DNA of 37,513 nucleotides from Streptomyces sp. ISL-11. Lineage in GTDB: Bacteria > Actinomycetota > Actinomycetes > Streptomycetales > Streptomycetaceae. The translations under genes were made by a program, and so were the position numbers. Shown in pieces: positions 1-7,974 of this stretch. Each line of letters starts with the position of its first letter. The stretch's first letter is position 1. The notes under the pieces were generated by a model that searched no databases, was not told the origin of the DNA, and was given only the letters and a program-made list of their open reading frames with translations. The DNA is taken from assembly GCF_018614525.1 (NCBI RefSeq), contig NZ_JAGGOL010000032.1:1-37513 (forward strand), given 5' to 3'.

Positions 1-1117
1 GGGGCCGATGATCCTCGGCCACCGCCACCCCGCCGTCATGGAGGCCGTCCGCGGGGCCCTGGCCAAGGGCACGTCCTTCGGTACCGCCACCGAGGGGGAG
101 ATCGCCCTCGCCGAGGAGATCACCGCCCGCGTCGCCCCCGTGGAGCGGGTGCGCCTGGTGACGTCCGGCACCGAGGCGACGATGTCCGCGATCCGCCTGG
201 CCCGCGGCTTCACGGGCCGTACGAAGATCGTGAAGTTCGCCGGCTGCTACCACGGCCACGTCGACGCCCTCCTGGCCGCCGCCGGCTCGGGCCTGGCCAC
301 CTTCGCACTCCCCGACACCCCCGGCGTGACCGGCGCTCAGGCCGGCGACACCATCGTCCTGCCCTACAACGACCTCGCCGCCGTCGAGGCGGCCTTCGCC
401 GAGCAGGGTGGCGACATCGCCTGCGTCATCACCGAGGCCGCCCCCGGCAACATGGGCGCGGTCCCGCCCCTGCCCGGTTTCAACCAGGGCCTGAAGGACA
501 TCTGCACGCGCCACGGGGCCCTCTTCATCTCCGACGAGGTCATGACCGGCTTCCGTGCCGCACCGGACGGGTGGTACGGACGCGACGGAGTGGCCGCCGA
601 CCTGTTCACGTACGGCAAGGTCATGGGCGGCGGTTTCCCGGCCGCGGCCTTCGGCGGTCGCGCCGAGATCATGGACCACCTCGCCCCGGCGGGCCCCGTC
701 TACCAGGCCGGCACCCTCGCCGGGAACCCGGTCGCCACCGCCGCCGGCCTCGCCACGCTCCGCAACTGCACCGAGGAGGTCTACAACCGCCTCGACGACG
801 TCGCCGCCACGATCGGCAGCCATGTCTCCGCCGCGCTGACCGCCGAGGGCGTCGCCCACCGACTCCAGTACTCCGGCACCATGTTCTCGGTCTTCTTCGC
901 CTCCGGGCCCGTCACCGACTACGACGCCGTGAAGGCGAGCGAGGCCCACCGCTACCGGGCCTTCTTCCACTCGATGCTGCGCCAGGGCGTGTACCTGCCG
1001 CCGTCGCCGTTCGAGGCGTGGTTCGTCTCCGCGTCCCACGACGACCGCGCCGTGGACCGGGTGCTGTCCGCCCTGCCCGCCGCCGCCAAGGCCGCCGCGG
1101 CGGCGGAAGCCTCCTGA
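1..1117 (+). CDS. hemL: Glutamate-1-semialdehyde 2,1-aminomutase, 5' end cut by window
   Basis: PLP enzyme of the C5 tetrapyrrole pathway; it converts glutamate-1-semialdehyde to 5-aminolevulinate in the cytosol. The frame is open from the first bases ([12 protein letters not shown]), so about 50-60 N-terminal residues lie outside the window. What remains (about 371 codons) carries the PLP fold: [15 protein letters not shown] (phosphate binding), [20 protein letters not shown] (Asp that pairs with the pyridine N) and [16 protein letters not shown] with the Schiff-base lysine at codon 617-619. [15 protein letters not shown] also fits HemL better than other class III aminotransferases. The C-terminus is an Ala-rich tail. 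It is followed by a strong palindrome and convergent ohr. The family call is firm; the start cannot be judged. Confidence 0.95.
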   Translation, partial: GPMILGHRHPAVMEAVRGALAKGTSFGTATEGEIALAEEITARVAPVERVRLVTSGTEATMSAIRLARGFTGRTKIVKFAGCYHGHVDALLAAAGSGLATFALPDTPGVTGAQAGDTIVLPYNDLAAVEAAFAEQGGDIACVITEAAPGNMGAVPPLPGFNQGLKDICTRHGALFISDEVMTGFRAAPDGWYGRDGVAADLFTYGKVMGGGFPAAAFGGRAEIMDHLAPAGPVYQAGTLAGNPVATAAGLATLRNCTEEVYNRLDDVAATIGSHVSAALTAEGVAHRLQYSGTMFSVFFASGPVTDYDAVKASEAHRYRAFFHSMLRQGVYLPPSPFEAWFVSASHDDRAVDRVLSALPAAAKAAAAAEAS

Positions 1118-1127
1118 ACCGCGGCAC

Positions 1128-1198
1128 ACCGCTGCCGGGCCCGGCAGCTGCGACACACCACTGCCGGGCCCGCGGAAATTCCCGGACCCGGCAGCGGT
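1128..1198. terminator. Convergent terminator region made of alternative GC hairpins
   Basis: Lies between hemL and ohr, which converge. It contains a perfect 16-bp palindrome (CTGCCGGG/CCCGGCAG, 1132-1147) and a second stem of 16 bp with two mismatches (1157-1172 against 1183-1198, loop about 10 nt). All arms share the CTGCCGGG core, so several pairings are possible. There is no clear U tract, as is common in actinobacteria. The terminator role is inferred from symmetry and position. Confidence 0.7.
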
Positions 1199-1221
1199 GC
1201 CACCTCTCGATGCGAAAGCGG

Positions 1222-1638
1222 TCAGGACACCAGGGTGATGCCGACCCGGATACCGTCGCGCACCGCCTTGGAATAGGGGCAGCGGCCATGCGCCTGGTCC
1301 ACCAGGGACCGTGCGACCTCTTCCGGGACACCGGGCAGGCCGACGACGAGGTCGGCACTGATCGAATATCCGCTCTCACCCCGCTCCAGATGAACCCGTG
1401 CGGAAACCGTGTCCTCCGTCAGAACCACCCGCGCCTCGCGCGCCGACAGTCGCAGAGCGCTGTGGAAACACGCCGCATAACCCGCCGCGAACAGCTGCTC
1501 GGGGTTGGTCGAACCACCCGGGCCACCGACCTCCTTGGGGGCGGCGAGGCCCAGCTCCAGAACGCCGTCCGACGACCGGACGCGCCCGTTGCGGCCGTCC
1601 CCCTCCGACACCACATCGGCTGTGTAGACAACTCCCAT
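1222..1638 (-). CDS. ohr: Organic hydroperoxide resistance protein, Ohr/OsmC family
   Basis: Thiol peroxidase that reduces organic hydroperoxides, usually recycled by lipoyl proteins. The 138-residue length is normal for Ohr. Both redox cysteines are visible: C57 in NPEQLFAAGYAACFHS and C120 in AHGRCPYSKAV; the first sits in the Ohr signature rather than the OsmC one. I chose the ATG at 1638 because GGAG lies 9 nt upstream. An in-frame ATG five codons further up (1653) would begin at that ribosome site and has none of its own. It is divergent from the CoA-transferase-family gene with a 128-bp gap. Ohr genes are usually controlled by a MarR-type OhrR, but no ohrR is present here. Confidence 0.93.
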   Translation of the reverse strand: MGVVYTADVVSEGDGRNGRVRSSDGVLELGLAAPKEVGGPGGSTNPEQLFAAGYAACFHSALRLSAREARVVLTEDTVSARVHLERGESGYSISADLVVGLPGVPEEVARSLVDQAHGRCPYSKAVRDGIRVGITLVS

Positions 1639-1766
1639 GGGAAACCACTCCATTCATGACCTGAGAAACAGAAAGGGAAACACCCGGAACATAGAAAGAC
1701 AGCCGACCGGCAGACCATACGGAACCCCGAACAGCACTGATCCGAAAAGGAAATGAGGAACCCGAA
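1639..1766. promoter_or_regulatory. Divergent promoter region, ohr / CoA-transferase family gene
   Basis: 128 bp, visibly more A-rich than its surroundings. It holds both ribosome sites: GGAG for ohr (minus strand) and GAGGAA about 8 nt before the ATG at 1767. No convincing -35/-10 pair or OhrR-type palindrome could be picked by eye. Confidence 0.45.
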
Positions 1767-2849
1767 ATGGGCCCCCTGGACACCCTGCGCGTCGTCGAAC
1801 TCGCCGGCGGCGCCCCCACCGCCTACGCCGCCACCCTCCTCGCCGACCTCGGCGCGGACGTCGTACGGATCGACCGCCCCGCACCCGGCGGCCGCCACCA
1901 CGCGGCCGACCCCCTCGGCCGCGGCCGCCGCTCCATGGCGGCCGACCTCAAGGTCGAGAACGACCTGCGCGACGTCCGCTCCCTGATCGACCGGGCCGAC
2001 GTGTTCCTGGAAGGAATGCGCCCCGGCATGTGCGAACGCCTCGGCCTGGGCCCCGACGCCCTCACGGCGAGCAACCCGCGCCTGATCTACGCCCGCCTCT
2101 CCGGATGGGGCCACGCCGGCCCCTGGGCCCAGCGCCCCGGCCACGACATCAGCTTCCTGGCCATGGCCGGACTCCTCGACAGCGACCGCCCCGCCGCCGG
2201 CCCTCCCGCCCCTCCCGCCCCTCCCTCCACGTATCTCTCCACCTTCGCGGGCGGCGGCATGCTCCAGGCCCTCGGCATCCTCGCCGCCCTCCACGAACGC
2301 ACCCGCTCCGGCCGCGGTCAGGTCGTCGACGCGGCGATGGTCGACGGCGCGGCCATGCTGGACGTGATGACACGTCAGTGGCGCGACCTCCCCGGCAACG
2401 TGACCGTCACCGACGCGCCCTTCTACACCACCTACGCCTGCCAGGACGGCCTGTACGTGGCGGTCGGCGCCATCGAACCGCGCTTCTACGCCACGCTTCT
2501 GGAGTGCCTGGCCCTGGACCCCGCGTCCCTGCCGGACCGCGCCGACGAAGCCGCCTGGCCCGCCCTGCGCACCCGCCTCGCGGCGGCCTTCGCGGAGCAC
2601 ACCCGGGACCACTGGACCAAGGTCTTCGACGAGCACGAGGCATGCGTCGTCCCCGTCCTGAACCCCACCGAGGCCCCCGGACACCCGGCCCTGCACGAGC
2701 GGGGCACCTTCGTGGAGGTGGCCGGCACCCACCAGCCCGCCCCGTCCCCCCGCTTCATCCGCACCCCCGCCGCCGCCCCCACCCCGGCCCCCGCCCCGGG
2801 CGAGCACACCGCCGAGCTCCCGCACACCTGGCGGACACCGGCGAACTGA
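1767..2849 (+). CDS. CaiB/BaiF class III CoA-transferase family, alpha-methylacyl-CoA racemase-like
   Basis: 360 residues, the usual family size. The N-terminus (LRVVELAGGAPTAYAATLLADLGADVVRID) and MRPGMCERLGLGPD are CaiB/BaiF signatures. GHDISFLAMAGLL and GAIEPRFYATLLE match alpha-methylacyl-CoA racemase (AMACR/MCR) more closely than formyl-CoA transferase. By hand alignment to mycobacterial MCR, the catalytic His is present (H126) and the Glu is present (E237). The catalytic Asp of the GDFGGGSM motif is replaced by Thr (T159 in STFAGGGM), just after a Pro/Ala-rich insertion at about 142-152. It may therefore be a CoA-transferase, an altered racemase or an inactive homologue. It is followed by a strong hairpin, so probably monocistronic. 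The substrate is unknown. Confidence 0.85.
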   Translation: MGPLDTLRVVELAGGAPTAYAATLLADLGADVVRIDRPAPGGRHHAADPLGRGRRSMAADLKVENDLRDVRSLIDRADVFLEGMRPGMCERLGLGPDALTASNPRLIYARLSGWGHAGPWAQRPGHDISFLAMAGLLDSDRPAAGPPAPPAPPSTYLSTFAGGGMLQALGILAALHERTRSGRGQVVDAAMVDGAAMLDVMTRQWRDLPGNVTVTDAPFYTTYACQDGLYVAVGAIEPRFYATLLECLALDPASLPDRADEAAWPALRTRLAAAFAEHTRDHWTKVFDEHEACVVPVLNPTEAPGHPALHERGTFVEVAGTHQPAPSPRFIRTPAAAPTPAPAPGEHTAELPHTWRTPAN

Positions 2850-2855
2850 GCGACC

Positions 2856-2890
2856 GGCCGCCGCGACGCCCCGAGCCGGCCGCGGCGGCC
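2856..2890 (+). terminator. GC hairpin after the CoA-transferase family gene
   Basis: Perfect 10-bp stem (GGCCGCCGCG at 2856-2865 with CGCGGCGGCC at 2881-2890), 15-nt loop, starting 7 bp after the stop. A C-rich tract follows instead of a U run. It probably separates this gene from the next. Confidence 0.6.
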
Positions 2891-2972
2891 GCACCCCCGT
2901 CCCCCCTCCCCGTTCACCCGATCAGCCCCACCCCATGCCCTGCCCCTCCCGATTCCGGGTACCGGTCACCGC

Positions 2973-3581
2973 ATGAGAGCACTGGTCGTCAACTGCACGC
3001 TCAAGGCGTCGCCCGAGCCCTCCAATACGGAGGCGCTGGCCCATGTCGTCGCCGAGCAGCTCGTCTCGTACGGAGTGGAGGTGCAGTTCGTACGGGCGGT
3101 GGACCTCGACATCCGGCCCGGAGTCACCAGTGAGGCCGCCGGGCCCGGTGACCAGTGGCCCGAGGTGCACCGGAAGCTGCTGGAGGCGCGGATTCTCGTC
3201 ATGGCGTCGCCCACCTGGCTGGGGCGGCCCTCGTCGGTCGCCCAGCGGGTGCTGGAGCGGATGGACGCCATGCTCTCCGAGACGGACGACCAGGGGCGGC
3301 CCGTGGCGTACAACCGGGTGGCGGGGGTCGTCGTCACGGGCAACGAGGACGGTGCCCACCACGTGATCAGCGAGATCGTCGGCGCGCTCGGCGACATCGG
3401 CTACACCATCCCCGGGCAGGCGTGGACGTACTGGCACCTGGGGCCCGGCGCCGGCCCCGACTACCTGGACGACGAACGCGGACACGACTGGTCCCACAGG
3501 ACGGGCCGCGCGATGGCCGCCAACCTCCACGGCACCGCGAGGGCACTGCAGACACTCCCCCTGGGCGCACCACCGAGCTGA
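2973..3581 (+). CDS. Flavodoxin-like NAD(P)H-dependent FMN reductase family protein
   Basis: 202 residues with the flavodoxin-like fold: beta-1 MRALVVNCTLKASPEPSNTEAL (phosphate loop about 7-18), ILVMASPTWLGRPSSVAQRVLERMDAM (75-100, the second flavin loop) and VVVTGNEDGAHHVISEI (119-135). These fit the NADPH-dependent FMN reductase/flavodoxin_2 group, which bind FMN and transfer electrons to quinones, azo compounds or iron. The ATG at 2973 opens beta-1 directly, though its ribosome site is weak. It lies only 37 bp before the molybdopterin enzyme on the same strand, so it could share its transcript and might serve it as an electron donor (inference). The substrate is not identifiable. Confidence 0.82.
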   Translation: MRALVVNCTLKASPEPSNTEALAHVVAEQLVSYGVEVQFVRAVDLDIRPGVTSEAAGPGDQWPEVHRKLLEARILVMASPTWLGRPSSVAQRVLERMDAMLSETDDQGRPVAYNRVAGVVVTGNEDGAHHVISEIVGALGDIGYTIPGQAWTYWHLGPGAGPDYLDDERGHDWSHRTGRAMAANLHGTARALQTLPLGAPPS

Positions 3582-3618
3582 GGCCGGGCACCCGGGGCAG
3601 ACGGCAGAGGAGGCCGGC

Positions 3619-6087
3619 ATGGTACGCAGGGACCGGATCGCGGAGCCCTGGGGCGCCCGTACGCCCTACGGGCGGGGTGAGCCATGGCCCGTGCGGGTGG
3701 ACTCCCACCTCCAGGCCGGCGTCGGTGCCGGCGACGTCGACCGCTGGGTGCCCGCCGCGTCGGTCCTGCACTCCAACGGCGACGCCATGGACATCGCCGT
3801 CAAGGACGGGCGCATCGTCGGGGTGCGCGGGCACGCCCGCGACCGGGTCAACCACGGGCGGCTCGGGCCCAAGGACCTCTTCGGCTGGCAGGCCAACGCA
3901 TCAGCGGACCGGCTCACCCGCCCCCTCGTCCGGAACGCGGACGGCGCGCTGGTGGAGAGCGACTGGGACACCGCGATGGACCTCGTCGTACGACGCACCC
4001 GCGAGCTCATGGACGAGCAGGGGCCCTCGGCGATCGGCTTCTACACCACCGGCCAGCTGTTCCTGGAGGAGTACTACACCCTCTCCCTCATCGCCCACGG
4101 CGGGCTGGGCACCAATCACCTCGACGGCAACACCCGCCTGTGCACGGCCACCGCCGCGGCGGCCCTGAAGGAGTCCTTCGGGTGCGACGGTCAGCCCGGT
4201 TCGTACACGGACATCGACCACGCCGACGTCATCACGCTGTTCGGGCACAACATGGCCGAGACGCAGACGGTGCTGTGGAGCCGGGTCCTGGACCGCCTCG
4301 CCGGGCCGGATCCGCCCGCCGTGATCTGCGTGGACCCCCGGCCCAGCCCGGTCGCCCGGGCCGCGACCGTACACCTGGCGCCGCGACCGGGCACGAACGT
4401 GGCCCTGATGAACAGCCTCCTGCACGAGATCATCGCGAACGGCTGGACCGACCGGGACTACCTCGACGCCCACGTCGTCGGCTACGCGGAACTGACCGAA
4501 CGGGTCGAGGACTGCACACCGGAGTACGCGGCCGCCCGCTGCGGCGTCCCCGCCGAGGAGATCCGGCGGGCCGCGCGGATCCTCGGTCGCGGCGAGCGCC
4601 TGCTGTCCACCGTCCTGCAGGGCTTCTACCAGTCCCACCAGGCCACCGCGGCCGCCGTGCAGGTCAACAACCTGCACCTGATCCGCGGCATGCTCGGCCG
4701 GCCCGGCTGCGGCGTCCTGCAGATGAACGGCCAGCCCACCGCGCAGAACACCCGTGAGTGCGGTGCCAACGGCGACCTGCCGGGATTCCGCAACTGGGCC
4801 AACGACGCCCACGTCGCCGACCTGGCCCGGATCTGGAACGTCGAACCCGAACGGATCCCGCACTACGCGCCACCCACCCACGCCATGCAGATGATGCGCT
4901 ACGTGGAGAACGGCTCGATCCGCATGCTGTGGGTCTCCGGCACCAACCCGGCCGTGTCCCTGCCGGAACTGCGCCGCGTCCGCTCCCTCCTGGCACAGGA
5001 ACGGCTCTTCCTCGTCGTGCAGGACCTGTTCCCGACCGAGACCGCCCAGCTCGCCGACGTCGTCCTGCCCGCCGCCACCTGGGGCGAGAAGACCGGTACC
5101 TTCACCAACGCCGACCGCACGGTCCACCTCTGCGAGAAGGCCGTCGAACCGCCCGGCCGGGCCCGGCCCGACCTGGACATCTTCCTCGACTACGCCACCC
5201 GCCTCGACCTGCGGGACAAGGACGGCGGACCCCTGGTGAAATGGGCCGGCCCGGAGGCGGCGTTCGAGGCGTGGAAGGAATGCTCCCGCGGCCGCCCGTG
5301 CGACTACACCGGCATCACCTACGCCAGGCTCCGCGAACGGGGCGGCACGCAATGGCCGTGCGACGCCGGCCACCCCGACGGCACCGAGCGCCTCTACGCC
5401 GACGGCCGCTTCTTCAGCGCACCCGACTACTGCGAGAGCTACGGCCGCGACCTGGTCACCGGGGCACCCCTGGAACCGGACGAGTACCGCGCCATGAACC
5501 CCGACGGCAAGGCGGTGATCAAGGCCGCCGGCTATCTGCCGCCCCACGAGCGCACCAGCGACGAGTACCCCCTGCTGCTCACCACCGGCCGCACCCTCTA
5601 CCACTTCCACACCCGTACGAAGACGGCGCGCGCCCCGCAGCTACAGGCTGCCGCACCGGGGATGTGGGTCGAGTTGTCGCGGCGTGACGCCGACGCGGCG
5701 GGCATCACCGAAGGCGACCTCGTGGAGGTGACGACGCCGCGGGGTTCCGTCCGGGCCGCCGCGCGGATCACCGCCATCGCGGAGGGCGTGCTCTTCCTGC
5801 CGTTCCACTACGGCTACTGGGACACCGAAGCCGGCCACGAACCCGACGGCACCCCGCGAGCGGCGAACGAACTCACCCCGACGGACTGGGACCCCGCCTC
5901 CAAACAGCCCCTCTACAAGACCGCCGCCGCCCGCATCCACCTGTTCGCCCCACGGGACACACCGGCCGCGGCCCCCACCACCACCGCATCGGCACCCGTG
6001 ACCGCCGGGATCGCACCGACCGCCGGAGGGGAAGCGGCCATGGTCGACGAGGAACCGGCCCCCACGACCGCAGGAGAGACCCCGTGA
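3619..6087 (+). CDS. Molybdopterin-bis(MGD) oxidoreductase, nitrate-reductase/FdhF-like, lacking Fe-S cysteines
   Basis: 822 residues, DMSO reductase superfamily. Domains in order: a degenerate N-terminal Mopterin_4Fe4S region (about 42-90), the Mo-bisMGD core (about 100-560, with ITLFGHNMAETQ, INGQP-like MNGQPTAQNTRE and WVSGTNPAVSLPEL), and the C-terminal dinucleotide-binding domain (about 635-775, LLLTTGRTLYHFHTRTKT). The probable Mo ligand is C175 in NTRLCTATAAAALKESFG, as in Nap/Nar-B type enzymes. In the N-terminal region the CxxCxxxC spacing is kept but its residues are S48, H51 and D55; the fourth position is G83 (LGPKD instead of LCxKG). The last 45 residues are a Pro/Ala/Thr-rich tail. 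GAGGAGG precedes the ATG. No signal peptide is visible, so it is probably cytoplasmic. The stop overlaps the next start. Substrate unknown. Confidence 0.88.
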   Translation: MVRRDRIAEPWGARTPYGRGEPWPVRVDSHLQAGVGAGDVDRWVPAASVLHSNGDAMDIAVKDGRIVGVRGHARDRVNHGRLGPKDLFGWQANASADRLTRPLVRNADGALVESDWDTAMDLVVRRTRELMDEQGPSAIGFYTTGQLFLEEYYTLSLIAHGGLGTNHLDGNTRLCTATAAAALKESFGCDGQPGSYTDIDHADVITLFGHNMAETQTVLWSRVLDRLAGPDPPAVICVDPRPSPVARAATVHLAPRPGTNVALMNSLLHEIIANGWTDRDYLDAHVVGYAELTERVEDCTPEYAAARCGVPAEEIRRAARILGRGERLLSTVLQGFYQSHQATAAAVQVNNLHLIRGMLGRPGCGVLQMNGQPTAQNTRECGANGDLPGFRNWANDAHVADLARIWNVEPERIPHYAPPTHAMQMMRYVENGSIRMLWVSGTNPAVSLPELRRVRSLLAQERLFLVVQDLFPTETAQLADVVLPAATWGEKTGTFTNADRTVHLCEKAVEPPGRARPDLDIFLDYATRLDLRDKDGGPLVKWAGPEAAFEAWKECSRGRPCDYTGITYARLRERGGTQWPCDAGHPDGTERLYADGRFFSAPDYCESYGRDLVTGAPLEPDEYRAMNPDGKAVIKAAGYLPPHERTSDEYPLLLTTGRTLYHFHTRTKTARAPQLQAAAPGMWVELSRRDADAAGITEGDLVEVTTPRGSVRAAARITAIAEGVLFLPFHYGYWDTEAGHEPDGTPRAANELTPTDWDPASKQPLYKTAAARIHLFAPRDTPAAAPTTTASAPVTAGIAPTAGGEAAMVDEEPAPTTAGETP

Positions 6088-6566
6088 AGATCGCCGCCGT
6101 GCTCCGCGAACTCCACCACAGCGAGAACGCACTCGCCCACCACCTGCTGCTCGTCTCCGAACGCCACAAGGCCGACCACGAGATCCATCACCTGGCCCGC
6201 GACCTCGCCACCTGGTCACAGCGCCACGTCCGCGCCCTGGCCGAGGCGGCTCACCGCTACGACCTGGAACTCGACCCCGAGCCCCGCGGCGACACGACAC
6301 CCGCCGAACGACTGCGCGAGAAGGGCGGCGAACTCCTCGGCCGGCGCCCTACGGCCGGCCTGCTCGTACTGCGCGACCTGCGAAAGATCTACACCGACGC
6401 GTCAGGGGTCTCGGTGGACTGGGAAATGCTGGCCCAAGCCGCCCAGGCCACCAAGGACGAGCCACTCCTGCGCCTGACCCGGGAATGCCACCCCGACACA
6501 CTCCGCCAGATGCGCTGGGCCAACGCCCAGCTCAAGGAGACCAGCCCCCAGATCCTCGTCAGCTGA
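6084..6566 (+). CDS. His-rich helical protein coupled to the molybdopterin enzyme; unknown function
   Basis: 160 residues. It starts at a GTG inside the preceding stop (GTGA overlap), so translation is probably coupled and the two products are probably made together. I do not recognise a named family. The N-terminal third is helical and rich in His/Glu at helix-like spacing: E14, H19, H20, E26, H28, H32, E33, H35, H36, H47. The C-terminal part (DWEMLAQAAQATKDEPLL, CHPDTLRQMRWAN) is also helical. This resembles ferritin-like or hemerythrin-like four-helix bundles that bind a metal pair, but the match is only by pattern. A role as electron or metal partner of the upstream enzyme is inference. 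Confidence 0.8.
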   Translation: MKIAAVLRELHHSENALAHHLLLVSERHKADHEIHHLARDLATWSQRHVRALAEAAHRYDLELDPEPRGDTTPAERLREKGGELLGRRPTAGLLVLRDLRKIYTDASGVSVDWEMLAQAAQATKDEPLLRLTRECHPDTLRQMRWANAQLKETSPQILVS

Positions 6567-6595
6567 CCACGGCCGATGCCCGGGGGCGTCCCGCC

Positions 6596-7942
6596 TCATG
6601 GGTGGCGCGTGGTCACAGACGGTAGGGCGGCCGGTGGGCGGACGGCTATGAGAGGTTCCTCGGCGTGCTCGGTCTTGGCCCAGGACGTACGGCGGGCGGC
6701 CAGCCGCCAGACGGCCCGCCAGCCGGCGGCGAAGGAGAGGTAGATCCAGAGCACTTGGGCGTGGGAGTAGAGGAGGGCCTTCCAGACCGGCAGGTCGCCC
6801 GAGCGCCGCCAATACACCAGGCCCCAGGCGAGGTAGGGGGCGAAGGACACCGAGTACCAGGCCAGCCCCTTCCACACGGCCGTCCCCACCGGCTCGCCCG
6901 CGAGCCCGGCGAGCCGGGCGGCGTGCCCGCGCACCGTGGCGAGCAGGAGGTACTGCTGGAGCACCGACCACGGCAGCGTCGTCAGATACGGGACCAGCAG
7001 ATAGCCCGTCAGCTCCGCCCGCGCCCTGAACGGGGCCGCTGAATGGAACCACAACTCGGGCAGTCGGAGGATGGCGCCCATGTGCCCCTGGTGCCAGCGC
7101 GTGCGCTGCCGCAGCAGGCGGCGCGGATCGGTCAGACCCTGCTGGGACACGTACGCGCCCGTCGTCGAGGTGACCGTCCAGCCGCGCACCGCCAGACTGA
7201 TCCCCAGGTCCAGGTTCTCGGTCAGGGAGTCCGACCACGGGCGTTCCCCGACGCCGTCCAGGGCCGCGAGACGCGTGAACTGGCCGTTGCCCGCCATGCT
7301 CACCGACTTCGTGGCCACCCGGCCGAACTGCCCGACGGCGCTCAGCCCCCAGAACTCCATGTCCTGGCAGCGCAGCGCCCAGTGACGCCGGCCCCGGATG
7401 CGTACCGCGAGCTGCGTGCCCCCGACGTCCGGGTCCTCGAACAACGGCACCACCCGGGCGGCCGCCCCCGGCGTCATCCGGCCGTCGGCGTCCAGCACGC
7501 AGACCAGCACCCGCGCGGGATCCAGCCCCTCCTCCCGGGCGCGGGAGCGGATGGCGCGCAGCCCGGCGTTGAGCGCCGCGCCCTTGCCCCGGCGGGCCTC
7601 CGGCGGCGCCCTGCGCACGACGGTGATCCGACCGCGTCCCGTGGCCGCGGCGAGGGCGGCGGTGGCGTCGTCGCTGCCGTCGTCGACGACCACCACACGG
7701 ACGCCGGGCTGTTCCATGAGCAGCGCCCGCACGGTGTTGGCGATCACCCGCTCCTCGTTGAGGCAGGGGACCAGCGCGAAGACGCTCCAACCCGCCGGGA
7801 GCGGGGCGGGCGGCCTCTTGTCGCGGGTGACCTGGGTGCGCAGTGAGGCGTCCGAGCGGCGGGCGAAGAACAGGCCGCGCAGGGCGAGCGGCACGTTGTA
7901 GGCCATGGTGATCAGTACGACGAGCAGTGCGGCGTCGCGCAT
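6596..7942 (-). CDS. Processive family 2 glycosyltransferase, membrane-bound
   Basis: 448 residues from the ATG at 7942. N-terminal membrane segment (about 5-26), then a GT-A domain with VVVVDDGSDD (83-92), the DxD-type DAD at 151-153, TENLDLG (about 241-247, acceptor-site acid) and QRTRW (279-283). Together these are the D,D,D,Q(Q/R)xRW signature of processive synthases such as cellulose, hyaluronan or poly-GlcNAc synthases. Several C-terminal membrane helices follow (about 305-425). The frame stays open upstream to 8275, but that extension is Arg/Ser/Pro-rich and lacks family features. GGAGA before 7942 supports this start. A UDP-glucose dehydrogenase-like gene 1.7 kb away suggests a glucuronate-containing polymer, without proof. 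The gene converges on the previous one with a 29-bp gap. Confidence 0.85.
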   Translation of the reverse strand: MRDAALLVVLITMAYNVPLALRGLFFARRSDASLRTQVTRDKRPPAPLPAGWSVFALVPCLNEERVIANTVRALLMEQPGVRVVVVDDGSDDATAALAAATGRGRITVVRRAPPEARRGKGAALNAGLRAIRSRAREEGLDPARVLVCVLDADGRMTPGAAARVVPLFEDPDVGGTQLAVRIRGRRHWALRCQDMEFWGLSAVGQFGRVATKSVSMAGNGQFTRLAALDGVGERPWSDSLTENLDLGISLAVRGWTVTSTTGAYVSQQGLTDPRRLLRQRTRWHQGHMGAILRLPELWFHSAAPFRARAELTGYLLVPYLTTLPWSVLQQYLLLATVRGHAARLAGLAGEPVGTAVWKGLAWYSVSFAPYLAWGLVYWRRSGDLPVWKALLYSHAQVLWIYLSFAAGWRAVWRLAARRTSWAKTEHAEEPLIAVRPPAALPSVTTRHP

Positions 7943-7974
7943 GACCGTCTCCAGTCGCGCATGACCGTCTCCAG
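7935..7974. repeat. Perfect 20-bp tandem duplication covering the GT2 ribosome site and start codon
   Basis: The same 20 bp occur at 7935-7954 and 7955-7974. On the minus strand each copy carries CTGGAGACGGTC-ATG, so there are two ribosome-site/start pairs 20 bp apart and therefore in different frames. The upstream ATG (7962) opens a 16-codon frame that stops inside the glycosyltransferase gene. Only the downstream one (7942) opens the enzyme. Confidence 0.9.
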
